Source: Hawksworthiomyces lignivorus (taxonomy: Eukaryota > Ascomycota > Sordariomycetes > Ophiostomatales > Ophiostomataceae). From it: DNA of 64,000 bases. A model generated the notes under the pieces. It ran no database searches, had not been told where the DNA came from, and saw only the letters and a list, made by a program, of their open reading frames with translations. The stretch spans positions 372,001 through 436,000 of the forward strand of contig NTMA01000020.1 of the NCBI GenBank assembly GCA_002917075.1. The letters are read 5' to 3'. This document shows, in pieces, positions 1 through 10,414 of the stretch. How positions within the stretch are numbered: the stretch's first letter is position 1; each line of letters begins with the position of its first letter. The translations under genes were made by a program, and so were the position numbers.

Positions 1-10
1 TGATACGTCA

Positions 11-1489
11 ATGACGCCGCTGCCTAGCAAGGACGCGGCTGGGCCGTCTGACACGTCTTCGGCTGCTGCGGATGCTCCAGAGGCAAGCTTAGCGGACGGG
101 GCAGGGAGCGGCACTGGCGACGGCGATGGAGATGATGGTAACGAGAGCGGCGGTGACGGTGACTCTGTCTCCTCCGCATCGTCCGCAGCCGTCACAACCG
201 ACTCTGAAAGCAAGCCTTCTTCACCCGGAAAGGATGCGTCTTCGTCCGTCCCAGAAGTGCGGTTCTACCGCACCAGTGCCGGCGCCCAGATGCCGCCAGA
301 GTTCCGCCTAAACATTATCACGGCGTTTCTGAAGCTGGTTGCATACGATTTTGGGTGCAACGTATCGGCGCCGCGCATGGAGCCGCGGCTGTACCTGAAT
401 GCGGGCACTCTACCGGCGGAAGACAGCCACGAGCAGAAACCTAGTTCCGAACAACAGCAAGAACTGCAGCTGCGCAAGCCGGGCAAGTCGCCGGCCTCCT
501 ACTTCTCGTCCGGTTGTATCTTTGTATTCCGCTCACCAACCACGCGTGAGGCAGCGCGTGCCGGCATCGTCGAGGGGCCATTGGCCGCCGTCAGTGCGCG
601 TCACACGACGTCTTTTCTCAGCTCGGCTGAGCGAGAAGCCCTGCCGAACCATGATGCCGATAAGGACTCCACCATCGACCTGGCGCGCGAGCTAGTCGCT
701 GCTCTGTTGACCGCCCAGCACCGGGCCCGCGAGGGCCGCGCCGAGCGCCGTCTTGGTGAGGGTGAGTGGTGGGCTACCAAACCACGATGGGGCGGCGGCT
801 CAGGCGGGCCCATAGGTCGGGAGGTCGACGCCGCACCCAACACGGACGAGACCGTCGACCCGAATAACAAGGCTGAAGGCAGCGGTACAGTTGGCGCCAG
901 CTCCAGCGCCAGTAGCAGTGGCGGCGGCAGCAGAGGAGCCGGTGGCAGCGGCCCAGGTGCGCTGGGCGGTAACATCCGCAGCCTCGGGGGTTTCGCCGGC
1001 ATGCCGGTGCGTAGCAGCAGCAGTGGGAGGGGCGGTGGAGGTTCTGGAACGTCCAACAAGAAGCCCCGCAAGGGCTTGGCCATCTACGATAACTACCGCA
1101 TGGTGCGCCCGCCCAGCTCCAGCTGGGACAAGAAGACTCGCTACATGGCCATCGGCCGCGCGCGAGGTGCCGACTATGACGACGTTTTTGTCGTGAGCGC
1201 GCTGTTCCACCACATGGCCATTGTGCGCGTGCGTGTGCCGCTGCGGCTGCTGCAGGCACTAGACGGCGATGAAGACGATAGCAATGGTACTGGGCTGCCT
1301 GAGAATGACGGCCAGGGCCAGCTGGAGATGGTGCGCAGCCGGTGGTACGATTTTTTCAAGGTCGAGGATCGGCTGGAGGCCATGCGGCTGGCGTGGGGAA
1401 TGATGGCCTATCTTATGCGAAAGGTGGAGGAGGATAGGGTGGAAGAGGGCGGAGCAGGCGAGGACGTGCACATGCGTGACGCCACATAA
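11..1489 (+). CDS. Unrecognised Ser/Gly-rich fungal protein (5' end may lie outside window)
   Basis: An open frame of 492 codons runs from an ATG at position 11 to a TAA at 1487-1489. The frame is also open upstream to the window edge, so the true start may lie outside. The first 85 residues and residues about 275-350 are low-complexity (Ser, Gly, Asp, Ala). They flank two better-ordered blocks: residues about 90-250 (starting near VRFYRTSAGAQMPPEF) and about 355-480 (around WDKKTRYMAIGRA and RSRWYDFFKVEDRLEAMRLA). The C-terminal block reads like a conserved globular domain with a final amphipathic helix. No transmembrane segment or signal peptide is seen. I do not recognise the family and assign no function. 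Coding character is supported by length, strong GC bias at third positions and the ordered C-terminus. It converges with the metacaspase gene. Confidence 0.72.
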   Translation: MTPLPSKDAAGPSDTSSAAADAPEASLADGAGSGTGDGDGDDGNESGGDGDSVSSASSAAVTTDSESKPSSPGKDASSSVPEVRFYRTSAGAQMPPEFRLNIITAFLKLVAYDFGCNVSAPRMEPRLYLNAGTLPAEDSHEQKPSSEQQQELQLRKPGKSPASYFSSGCIFVFRSPTTREAARAGIVEGPLAAVSARHTTSFLSSAEREALPNHDADKDSTIDLARELVAALLTAQHRAREGRAERRLGEGEWWATKPRWGGGSGGPIGREVDAAPNTDETVDPNNKAEGSGTVGASSSASSSGGGSRGAGGSGPGALGGNIRSLGGFAGMPVRSSSSGRGGGGSGTSNKKPRKGLAIYDNYRMVRPPSSSWDKKTRYMAIGRARGADYDDVFVVSALFHHMAIVRVRVPLRLLQALDGDEDDSNGTGLPENDGQGQLEMVRSRWYDFFKVEDRLEAMRLAWGMMAYLMRKVEEDRVEEGGAGEDVHMRDAT

Positions 1490-2145
1490 GAAGGCAAAAG
1501 CCAAGAGAGTGCTGAGGCGTTAATAATTTCACGAGTATAAAAAATGCTCTTGCATGTAGCGATGTAGTAAAAAAAGATCATGATAGCTTACATAGGTGTA
1601 GCGACAGGCAACGACCCAAGCTTAGGTTTGTTATGGAAGGAGGCTGTCTGTCATCTTCCCTTATAATTCAATTCGCTTTTCGTCCCTTGTGCTATACAAA
1701 CCTAGTTTATTTGTTTCTCATGAATTCTAACGTTCGAGCCTGTAATGGTGTTGGTCGTGAGAAGCGTTTTGAACGAATATAACATAAGAGTGCCACCTAA
1801 TTTACTAGACAACCGTAGAAGCTTGGCTAATTATAAATTTGTATTCCAAAAAATTCCTCATAGCAACATAAGTGTATTGTACTGGCAGACAAAGTGTAAT
1901 ATATATGAAGGTGCCAAAGTAGGTTGAAAGTGATTGTGAATAAAAAAAACATAAGGCGCACACTCCGTCTCATTTTTTCCCTTTCCAATAACCCAGATTT
2001 AAGCCAAGAGATACTGTAAAAGAACTTGAAAAATAAACCGAGGTAAGAAAATACCCTTAAAAGGGCGAGAACAAGAGGACTCCAAAAGTAAAGAGAGAAA
2101 CCGGAAGTTGCCTAGATAATTAGCTGCTCTTGCAGCGTCAAATAT
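1490..2145. other. Convergent intergenic region, no gene seen
   Basis: This AT-rich spacer lies between the 3' ends of the first gene (+) and the metacaspase gene (-). Only short chance frames are present. It should hold both 3' UTRs and polyadenylation signals. Confidence 0.6.
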
Positions 2146-4170
2146 TTACATGACAAACAAAAGATTTGTGTCTGTGGGTGGTCAATAAATAAATGCCTCC
2201 TTTTTCTCAAACTCAAAAGCTCAGTCTGACGACTGTCATTGACTGCTTACCGAGAGGGTGTGAGCTCGACAACTGTGGCTTTTGGGTGTAGCGAGTGGAG
2301 AGCTCGTCGCGGATGCTGTTGAGCAGCTGCACGTAGCTCTGCTGTGGGTTCTTCCTCAGCGATGAGATAAAAGCCCAGGACATCGCACCAGTGGCTTGTG
2401 ATGCGATTGTTGCGTCAGCCCTGTAGAGGATAGCCTGTTAGCGGATGCTTGCCACAACCCTGGCGCATAGCCATCGTTCGAACGCAGCTCATCGCCCTAG
2501 ATTCAAAGTCATAGCCAGCATATAACGTGGCTATACTTTGACCTAGGGCGGAGAGGAAAAGAAAAAGAACTGGTATCTAAGGTCGTAAAATACATGATAA
2601 ATCTAGCTTTGACAAAACTGAAACAAACAAAAAACCTCTAAAAATTACAAACTCGAAATACCAGCCTCCCAACATTAACTTTTAACGTTTGCCTACACAT
2701 GATGAACAGGTTATGACAAGATTTAAAGCAGCGCTGCTGCTCCGTAGCACCAAAACGGTGCCAGGGGAAAATGACTGAGAGACTCAAGAGCAAGTGACAG
2801 TAATAAAAGGGTTCACATACGAAGTTTGGTCGTCCTTGCTGCCAGACAGCATTATGACGTCGGCCGGCGACGTCTTTGTGGCAAGAGTACGAGCATGTGC
2901 TTCGTCACCACCGGTGGCTTTCTTGAAGAAGCCCACAATATTATGCGCAACGCCGCCCAGGTCACCCTGGCTGTAGGACGAGATGACGTTAAGCAGACCC
3001 TGACCGGCCTCCTTGGCCAAATTGGGCTCCTTGAGAATGCCTTGGGTTGAGTAGATGTACGGCAGGTCGAGTGCAGTTCCGGAGTGGCATGAGTCGAAGA
3101 TGGCCGTTAGCCGCACTCCGGCTTGTAGTGGCCGGACCATAATACGGTGCATTTCGTCGTCGGTTATGTGGCTGTGCGTGCGGAAATCGACAGGGTAGAT
3201 CACTTCGTCATAGCCGTCGTCTTCGTCTCCGTCAAGATCTCGGGTTTGGCCTCCGTGACCTGCACATGTCAGGATATCTGTATCTAAGTAGGAGTAAGTG
3301 TTGCAGAGCAGAGCAGAAACTCACCTGAATAATGGAAGAAGAGGGAGTCGTTTGGACGCGCATCCTTAACAAGCCAGTGCATGGCACGTAGAATGTTCTC
3401 CTTAGTGGGTTGGCTCATGGGGTTTTGCTGGTCGTCTGTGAGAATAACCATATCCTCCCGCTTGTATCCAAAATGCTCCACGAGATAGGAGGACATGTTC
3501 CGGACATCGTTGATGCAGCCGCGAAGCTGGCCGCGCTGGCCGAAATAATTGATGCCGATCAGGAGCGCCTTCCTTCGGCCGGTGCATTGTGAATACTGGA
3601 AGGTATACTCGGGAGGAGCACCATTGCTAAAGTGTTGCGGAGTCTGTGGCGGCTTGTGGAGGTCCATGTACGGGTTGCCTACCACATAGATTAGGATTCC
3701 TGCACACCGAGTCTGTCACGGCCAGCAGTTTGCGGTATGTTAAGAACTTACTTTGCCTTGGAGGGCCGCCGTATGGTGGCTGTCCGTTGTATCCGCCGTA
3801 AGGTGGTTGTGGTGGTGGCGGCTGATGCATTGTGGTTAGCAGCCATAGAATGCGCCAAACAAAATGGGGCAGAAAGCGACGCTACCTGGTTGTAACCATA
3901 GTGTTGGGGGGGAGGCTGATGGTACCCGTAAGGCGGGCCACCAGGGCCGGGCGGAAGGTAACCATTGAACTGTTGCTGAGGAGGACTGCCAAGACGGAAA
4001 ATTAGCGCAAGCTGAGCCGGTAAACTTGGATGCACGAGATGATCAAGAAATTGAAAAGAGATACAGCTGTGGCTCGAGGAAACGTACGGGTAATACTGCT
4101 GAGGCTGAGGAAATGCACCAGGAGGTCCACCGTAAGGGCCGTAGCCCTGACCGGGATATCCTTGAGACAT
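2146..4170 (-). CDS. Metacaspase (type I, Mca1/CasA-like), seven exons
   Basis: This is a caspase-fold cysteine protease of the C14 family, which cleaves after Arg/Lys and acts in stress response, proteostasis and death-like processes in the cytosol. Proposed exons on the minus strand are 4170-4088, 3985-3886, 3821-3752, 3678-3325, 3259-2821, 2420-2251 and 2171-2146, giving 413 residues in frame. The first 95 or so residues are a Gln/Pro/Tyr/Gly-rich prodomain spread over the first small exons. The catalytic domain starts at [20 protein letters not shown]. The catalytic His is in FHYSGHGGQT (H204) and the catalytic Cys in [11 protein letters not shown] (C260). The last exon has only 26 nt and supplies the expected family ending DTNLLFVM. 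The acceptor of exon 4 (TAG before 3678) is chosen over an upstream CAG because it gives a better join. The length is typical for fungal type I metacaspases. Confidence 0.93.
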
Positions 4171-6090
4171 GGTAAGAGGTGCTCGAATTTCCTACTTCCT
4201 AGGAAGGAAAGTCCTTGAAGCGTAAAAGGCGGTCGTGCGCCTGCTGAGAAGCGGCGAGTCTCACAGGCCTTCTAGTAGTCGACGGTGAGGGTTCGATGAG
4301 TGCGACAGGGCCCGACGAAGTCTTCTCCACGAAGAGTCCCAAAGGGTCTCTTAAAGACTATGTGACTATAGACTAAGGGGCCTCGGGATGGAAAGAAGAA
4401 CGGACAAGGGCGAGAGCCTTATATGTAAAGTGGAAATGACTGAAACCGGCGAGGCGGTGAAGTTGGCGAGACTATCAGAAAGGCTTGGAAGCTTGTGTTA
4501 GTAAAGATGCTGCGAGGCGTGCGTCTATGTTGATTTCCTTATAGCATTGCTGGAAGCATAAATGCAGCTAGAGGAGATGTTGGATAGACGGTGGCCTCAA
4601 TCAGAGAATATTGGGACCGTCGGAATGGATGGGACGATCTTGGAGCTTAGAGCTTTGACAAGCACGGTAGACACCAGCTGGTATGAACTCGCACTTGCAG
4701 GTGCATATCAATGGGGCTGAGGCTGAGGGAAAGAAGGGTGTGGGAGATCAGATAGCGCTGGAAAGCGGGTATGGTGCTCAAGTAGGAAATTGGTAAGAAT
4801 AGGGAGTAGAGAGCAATGAGGCATACAGGACTTTTCTACCCCACGTGGAGACCGTGGAAGAGGCTTTTACAGCCGACTTGAGCGGTCAAGGTTTCAAAAA
4901 GGGATGTGAAGAATGAAAAAAAGGTTGGAGAAGAGATTGGATGGGTAAGGCTGACCCGAGACGAAGAGCGTCCGAGTGAGGGACCGAGTGAGAACACGAG
5001 TGAGGTTTTTTGAGGCAAGACAAGCAAGCGAGAAGGGAGGGAGAGGAGGGAGAGAAAAAGAAGTACAGGAGAGGCTAGAGCTGAGAAGATGTGACCTTGA
5101 AGAGTTGCGGTGGCGGCGGCGATGAGCCGACTAGGAGGTACGACGAAGCGGAAAATTAAACAAGCATGAGAGAAACTGGAGCGGGGAGAGCGAACAAAGC
5201 ACGAGGGGGGAGCACAAGAGAGACGTCGAGATGTAACACAGCAGGGAGAGAGAACAGCAGAGAAGCAAAATAGCAATAGACGCTTACAGCAGTGGATGAG
5301 AGAAGAAAGCCGCCTTGGCGTTCAGAGAAGGTTGACGGGCGAAGCCAAAAAAAAAAAATATTATTGAAGGATGTCGGGTATCAATCGATATTCGACTGTC
5401 GACAGTTCGAGGTGCAGTAGGGTCGAAATGGGTAAGACGGCGTATCCGACTGAGAGAGAGGAGAAGACGAAGCCGGAGAAGAGAGATGTCGGGTTATGTT
5501 GAGAGGGACAGCGGCAGTGAATACACGAGTGACTGAGGATGCGAGAGCAGAAGGCCAGAAGAACCAAAGAGAAGAGGAGGACAGTTGAGAGAGAGAGATG
5601 GTTGGTGGTTAGAGGAAGAAGATGGGGGGGAGGAAGGCAGGACGAGAAAGAGAGGGGTAGCTTTTTAATTGGCTGGTGAGAAATAGTTAGAGCAGTTCAA
5701 ACGGACGCTAGAATAGAGCGAGAGATGCAGAAGGAGCAGAGGAGAACAGAAGCTACAGGAAAGCCCGGGAAGGAGCATAGGACGAGACGGCGGACGAACA
5801 AAAACCGACAAAACGGGCAAGAGTCAATGAGCAGTCGTTTGTAAATGGAGAAAGAGCGATCCAATTACTGCGTGTGGGCTAATGTGGTTGGGAAGGTGGC
5901 AAAAATGGAGCGGCTTTTCGTCGTCAACTCTTGCCTCTTTCTGCTCTTGTTTTCCACAGAGAAGCGCGCGGCGAGTAACCTTAGGTACATATATACGTAA
6001 TACTTGCTTCGCGCTCTCGTATGTGCATGGAGTACGGGGTACTGTAATACTTTGAAGCATTAATAAACGTATTTGGACGTATTACATTTC
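4171..6090. promoter_or_regulatory. Upstream region of the metacaspase gene with long purine-rich (+) / CT-rich (-) tract
   Basis: No gene is seen. From about 4750 to 5860 the plus strand is strongly GA-rich, so the strand read by the metacaspase gene is CT-rich. CT-rich tracts are common just before fungal transcription starts. The longest minus-strand frame (146 codons, 4836-5276) is low-complexity Ser/Leu/Phe from the CT bias and is not a credible gene. The exact promoter and leader limits cannot be read from sequence. Confidence 0.45.
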
Positions 6091-7745
6091 GTCGTGCTTT
6101 GCAAGGTTTTTGCCGTGGGACGGGGTGGAGAGGGACTGGAAATGGGTCGGCGCGGGCGCTTTTCTCCTTTTGTTGTTCTGTGCCTTTTGTTGCTCTGCTG
6201 CAGTGGTTCGGGGGTTTTGGGTGGGCAGGTCCAGCTGTGCGGGAGGGGCTTTGCACCCTTTTACTCCGTAAGTCAGGCTTTCTCTGATGAGCGGGAGAGC
6301 GCGACGGTGTCTTGGCGCTAAGATCTTACGCAGTACAGACGTGCCCTGCAGGGTAGCGTGTAAATCACGAGTGCCTGCCAAGTCGCTGGCCAGCACGAAA
6401 GCATTTCTGTCGTGTCCTTAATCCGAACATGCGACTACGCAACCAAAAACTGCGCTATATGTAAATATGTAAATAATAATTAATATGCAACAATGCGTCG
6501 GTAATAGGGCGCGAAATAAATGCCGCCAGCGAGGCTTGGACAGGGGTTTGATCATGATGATACACGTTTACGTGCACCTTGTCCCCGAGCAAGATTGGCA
6601 TTGCTGGAAACGAAGAACACGTCGGTGTCGTTTGCTGGTTTACGAGATTTGACTGTCCTCGCCGACTTCTTGCTTCGTGATAATACAAAATTAAATTGAA
6701 CGCCTATTTTCCTGCCCGAGGCTGAAATCAGAGACAGCCTCCAGCGTTGCATTATTGCTCCCTGGGCGGCCCGGACAGAGCTCGTGCAATTTCCCAGCAG
6801 ATCAAATAGCGTCTTCCTCTGTGGCGCTGTTACATGCCCGGAAATGGCAGAGGAGGGTGTCATTGCTTTCCCGCGAGTGTCGAAGCGTCCCGGATGCACG
6901 GAGGCGGACCAGACTTCGAACACGCCGTACGTCGTATGCGTAGATAGATAAAAAAACATGAGAATCAGAATCACGGTACCAGTTGACCTGCGAGCACACG
7001 TAGAAGCATATGCGGCATACATGTGTATGAACGTATCCAAATTTGCAATCATATGCCTACGGAGAATAGAACTGCTTCCGATGAATTTGCATGTGTTGTT
7101 TCTCATTTTGCCTTGATGCAAAATGCGAGAAGGCCGTGGTAGCCAGCCCCTGCACTAATATGTAAGATCCTGCAGTTGTCGAATGATGACCGATGAGCTG
7201 GCAATGAAAACCAATCCGCGAGGAAACTGCTAGGACAACTGGCAAGAGGAAAAAAAACAAGGCAGTGTGGTCTCTCCGAAGCGGAGCATCAATACCAAAA
7301 GCAGTTGATCGGCCGCATTTTTGGGACATGAACGACGTATGCTGATGGAAATGAGCCTGAGCGGTCATATCTCGCTCGTGTGGAAACTGAGGAAAAAAAT
7401 CATCATACAAACGACATTCACATACGAGTACGTGTACGGAGCTCTGCTTGTACATGCTTCACGTAGTTCGTGCGGCGTTTTGCTGGTGTCTCCGAGCAAG
7501 AAGAGAGGTTGGGAAACGCTGCAACCGAAGCCTTTAGAACCTTTTAGGAATGATGCCGGCGAACGCGATGAGCTGAGTACCCTGACAAGCTGGGGTATCA
7601 TCCAATCAAGATATGGTTTTAGATGGGTCTGCAGGTGAGGCTAAGCCGTGTTAGGTGTTGGCGCCAGCCAGCACGGTGCCGTCCAATGCTTTGAGCGAGT
7701 GACGAAAAGAAGACGTGCAAAAGAAACAGCACCTACAAGAAAGAT

Positions 7746-7759
7746 TGGGGGGGGGGGGG
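7746..7759 (+). repeat. Homopolymer run of 14 G
   Basis: Fourteen consecutive G bases are seen directly. The length may be unreliable because homopolymers are hard to sequence. Confidence 0.9.
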
Positions 7760-7802
7760 GAACCAATAATAGACCAAAATGGACACTGAGACTTGGACAA
7801 TT

Positions 7803-7823
7803 AAAAATAAAATAAAATAAAAT
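7803..7823 (+). repeat. AAAAT-type microsatellite
   Basis: About four units of a five-base A-rich repeat are seen directly in intergenic DNA. Confidence 0.85.
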
Positions 7824-8899
7824 AATATGTTCACGCTTCATATGCGTATGCACGCGTATAGTAAGAAGGCGTCTGTAACTACAAACGAAAACAAAATATG
7901 AGGCAGCCGATAAATGGCAAAGAACGTGTCGTGCCATATTCGTCCCTTCTTCAATGACTTCTCATGGAGCAACCAGGGGTGCGTACGAGACTGTGTTAGT
8001 CGTAATAGTTGAGGCATATCAAGAACGAAAAGCAATTTCCTTTTCTTATTCCTCAGCTGGGGGATCACAAAATGTCCCTTGCTCTAATTGGCAATGTAAG
8101 ACTGAACGATTACCGACTTTTCTTTTGTGTTTTCTTTTGACAATCACATAATACGTGCCGGCAGCATGTAAGGTACGACACCATCCATGCTGGATGGAGC
8201 CTTCATTCATGGTAAAAAAAAAAAATGGAGCACCCAGTGCAACATACTGGAGGGCAACGAAAGGCATGCGACATTCCCGTGCACCCCTAACTGCCGCCAT
8301 CCGGAGCCTCGGGGGTCCCTTCAGCCAATCGAGGGTTAGCCGACAGAGCACAGCCCATGTTGACTAGATTTCCCACTTATTCAGGAACTAGAGAAACGTA
8401 TCATGCGCTTTCCAGGAACTAAATTTTTTTTTTTCTCGTTTGGCAACGGCCTTGCCTAGCCGGAGACAAGTCCATATCCGGTAAAGAAAAGGTGATGCAA
8501 GAGGGCAGAATTTGCATCTCCGTCGTGCGTGCTCTACATACGGAGTACTCGATGCAGAATGCTCAGGAAATATGGAGAGAGGGACATGCCACGGGGATAT
8601 TGTCTCTGAATGGAGACCGTCGTGACTGCGGACCCCATCAATGGACGAGGCCGCATCGGACCGAGCTCAAGTTTTTTTATGGCTCTCGACGTTCCATTTG
8701 CTAATCAAAATGCCCCAGAGTGGTCGCTGTGACAAACCGGAGACAGCACCACGTCGTCACCAACCGAGACAGCAAAGGGGAGCCCATCGTGGGCTCGACA
8801 AGCATAGGCAGTCACAACCTTATCCATCCAGCACAGACCCGGGCAGCGCCAATGCGAACCACTCTCTCGGGAGCCCTTCCGCAGTTTCGTTTCTGTCGA

Positions 8900-9060
8900 C
8901 GGACCCAATTCCTCGGGTTTTTTTTCTTCTCACTCCCTCCCTCCCTCTTTTTTCTCTCACTCCCATCCCCCTGCACTGCCTTTTTTGTCTGCCCTTATCC
9001 CGTTCCGGTGTCTCCTCCGCTGCCTTTCTCTGTATCGGGCTGTATGCCCGCCGCTCTCTT
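8900..9060 (+). promoter_or_regulatory. Orphan CT-rich tract on the plus strand
   Basis: The plus strand is almost purely C and T, with repeated TCCC and TTTT blocks, like the tracts before the alpha-COP, Skt5, chitin synthase and Hsp88 genes in this window. No plus-strand gene follows until RAD54 at 15314, so its target, if any, is unknown. Confidence 0.3.
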
Positions 9061-10414
9061 CAGTAAGGCTGGCCGACCTCACGCTTGTTTCATGTCCTTT
9101 TTGGGGCCTCAGGTGGTGTTGGGTGGCTTGTCCTCCCTGCTTCCCGTTCTTCTTTTCGCCGCCCCGAGATGCAGTAGCGTAGTTACATGAACTATAGCCG
9201 TGATTATGTCGTACTCGTAGTTTGGCACGGGGAGGTTCAAAAATTTTTTTTTTTTGCTTTTCCAAGCCCCTCAAACAATATAGGTAGAAACATTGCACTG
9301 GGCGGCATGCTCTCTGGCACATGGGCTCGTGGACCCTCTCTTTTTCGTGCACCGCCTCCTTTTCTGGGGAAAAAAGGGTACGGCTTTTCTCAGCTGTCTC
9401 TTCCACACTGCGTGACGTAGTCTCTGCTCCCTCTGCATGCCAGATATTGGAGCAAAAGCAATAGACACTAGATCTGCATTTCATTCTGCATGATGTTTTT
9501 TGAGGATTTCTGTTTTTCTTCATTCTCCGCAATTCTGCATATAGGTCTATTTTTATTCTGTCAAAACGGTTGTCCACGCCACGATAAGTTTCTAACTAGC
9601 CTGATGAGCACAAATTCGTTAGTGAGCAAGGCAGAACACAGCCTCCTCTACGTCATAGGATATCCATCGCACAATTGCAAGAAGAGAGCCTCATGATATG
9701 TCTTCGTCTGCAGGATTCAGCTTGGTAGAACAAGGAGTGTTTCGATCTAGACCGCTCCACAGCCAATTTTTTCACGCCATGCGTGGAGAAGTTCAGACGA
9801 ATGTGGAATTGCCATAAGGCTGATGTAATTCATACTCCACAAGTCAAAGGAAAGGCCCCAGAAAAAGGAGCCGCAATTGGCTTTCACGTCCCCGAGACAT
9901 GATGTGCGTAACCGAGATGAACAAGAAGGCTAGCAATTGCAAGCAAAGGACTGTCGGCTGCCTCTTTTTAAGAGTGAGACAACGGCGAAGATCGCACAAA
10001 AAAAAGCAAAACTCAAGACAAAGGGAGCCAATGAGGGAGGGAGAGGAATTTGTCTCCGGCTCCGAATCGACGACTTGACTGAAGCAAAAAAATACGCCGT
10101 TGCTGTGCTATTCATTGCGTAAGGACAAATTCACTTGTATTGCTGCAGGAACACCAACCATCATGCAAATTCTTCATTTTACCTCGTTTCCGTCCCATGC
10201 TGCCCCAGTGCTCTTTGTGGCACGAAAATAAACAAATAAGCAGACCAAAAAAATAGGTACAGACCAAGGGTTCACGTAGACGTTCGTGCCCATCCCAAGA
10301 ATAGAAAGTAACTCCTGATGCTCAATCCAAAGATGTCACCCAATCGCATGCAAGCCAAATTATCATACCAAAGAAAATCCCTTGCTGCCTCTGCTCTTAC
10401 TCTGCTCTGCCCTG

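Larger units (their letters stand above)
6091..10414. other. Long non-coding block with simple repeats and an orphan CT-rich tract
   Basis: About 4.3 kb without a supportable gene lies upstream of the metacaspase region and downstream of the apsB-like stop codon. Visible structure comprises a run of 14 G at 7746-7759, an AAAAT-type repeat at about 7803-7823, an A run at about 8216-8225, and a CT-rich stretch at about 8900-9060 on the plus strand that resembles a promoter tract. Open frames reach 206 codons (minus, 8957-9577) but have no recognisable domain and lie over the biased tract. No T-loop consensus of a tRNA was found. Confidence 0.5.

Noticed and set aside
6552..7121. A 189-codon minus-strand frame in the gene-free block
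   Set aside because: No domain, composition near random, and no supporting splice or promoter context.
8530..8555. TACGGAGTACT-type palindrome (relatives near 6028 and 7436)
   Set aside because: Short and partly matching copies are common in fungal intergenic DNA. No element boundaries or coding capacity are seen.
8957..9577. A 206-codon minus-strand frame in the gene-free block
   Set aside because: It overlaps the CT-rich tract, is Lys/Arg/Glu-rich because of that, and has no recognisable motif or intron signal.
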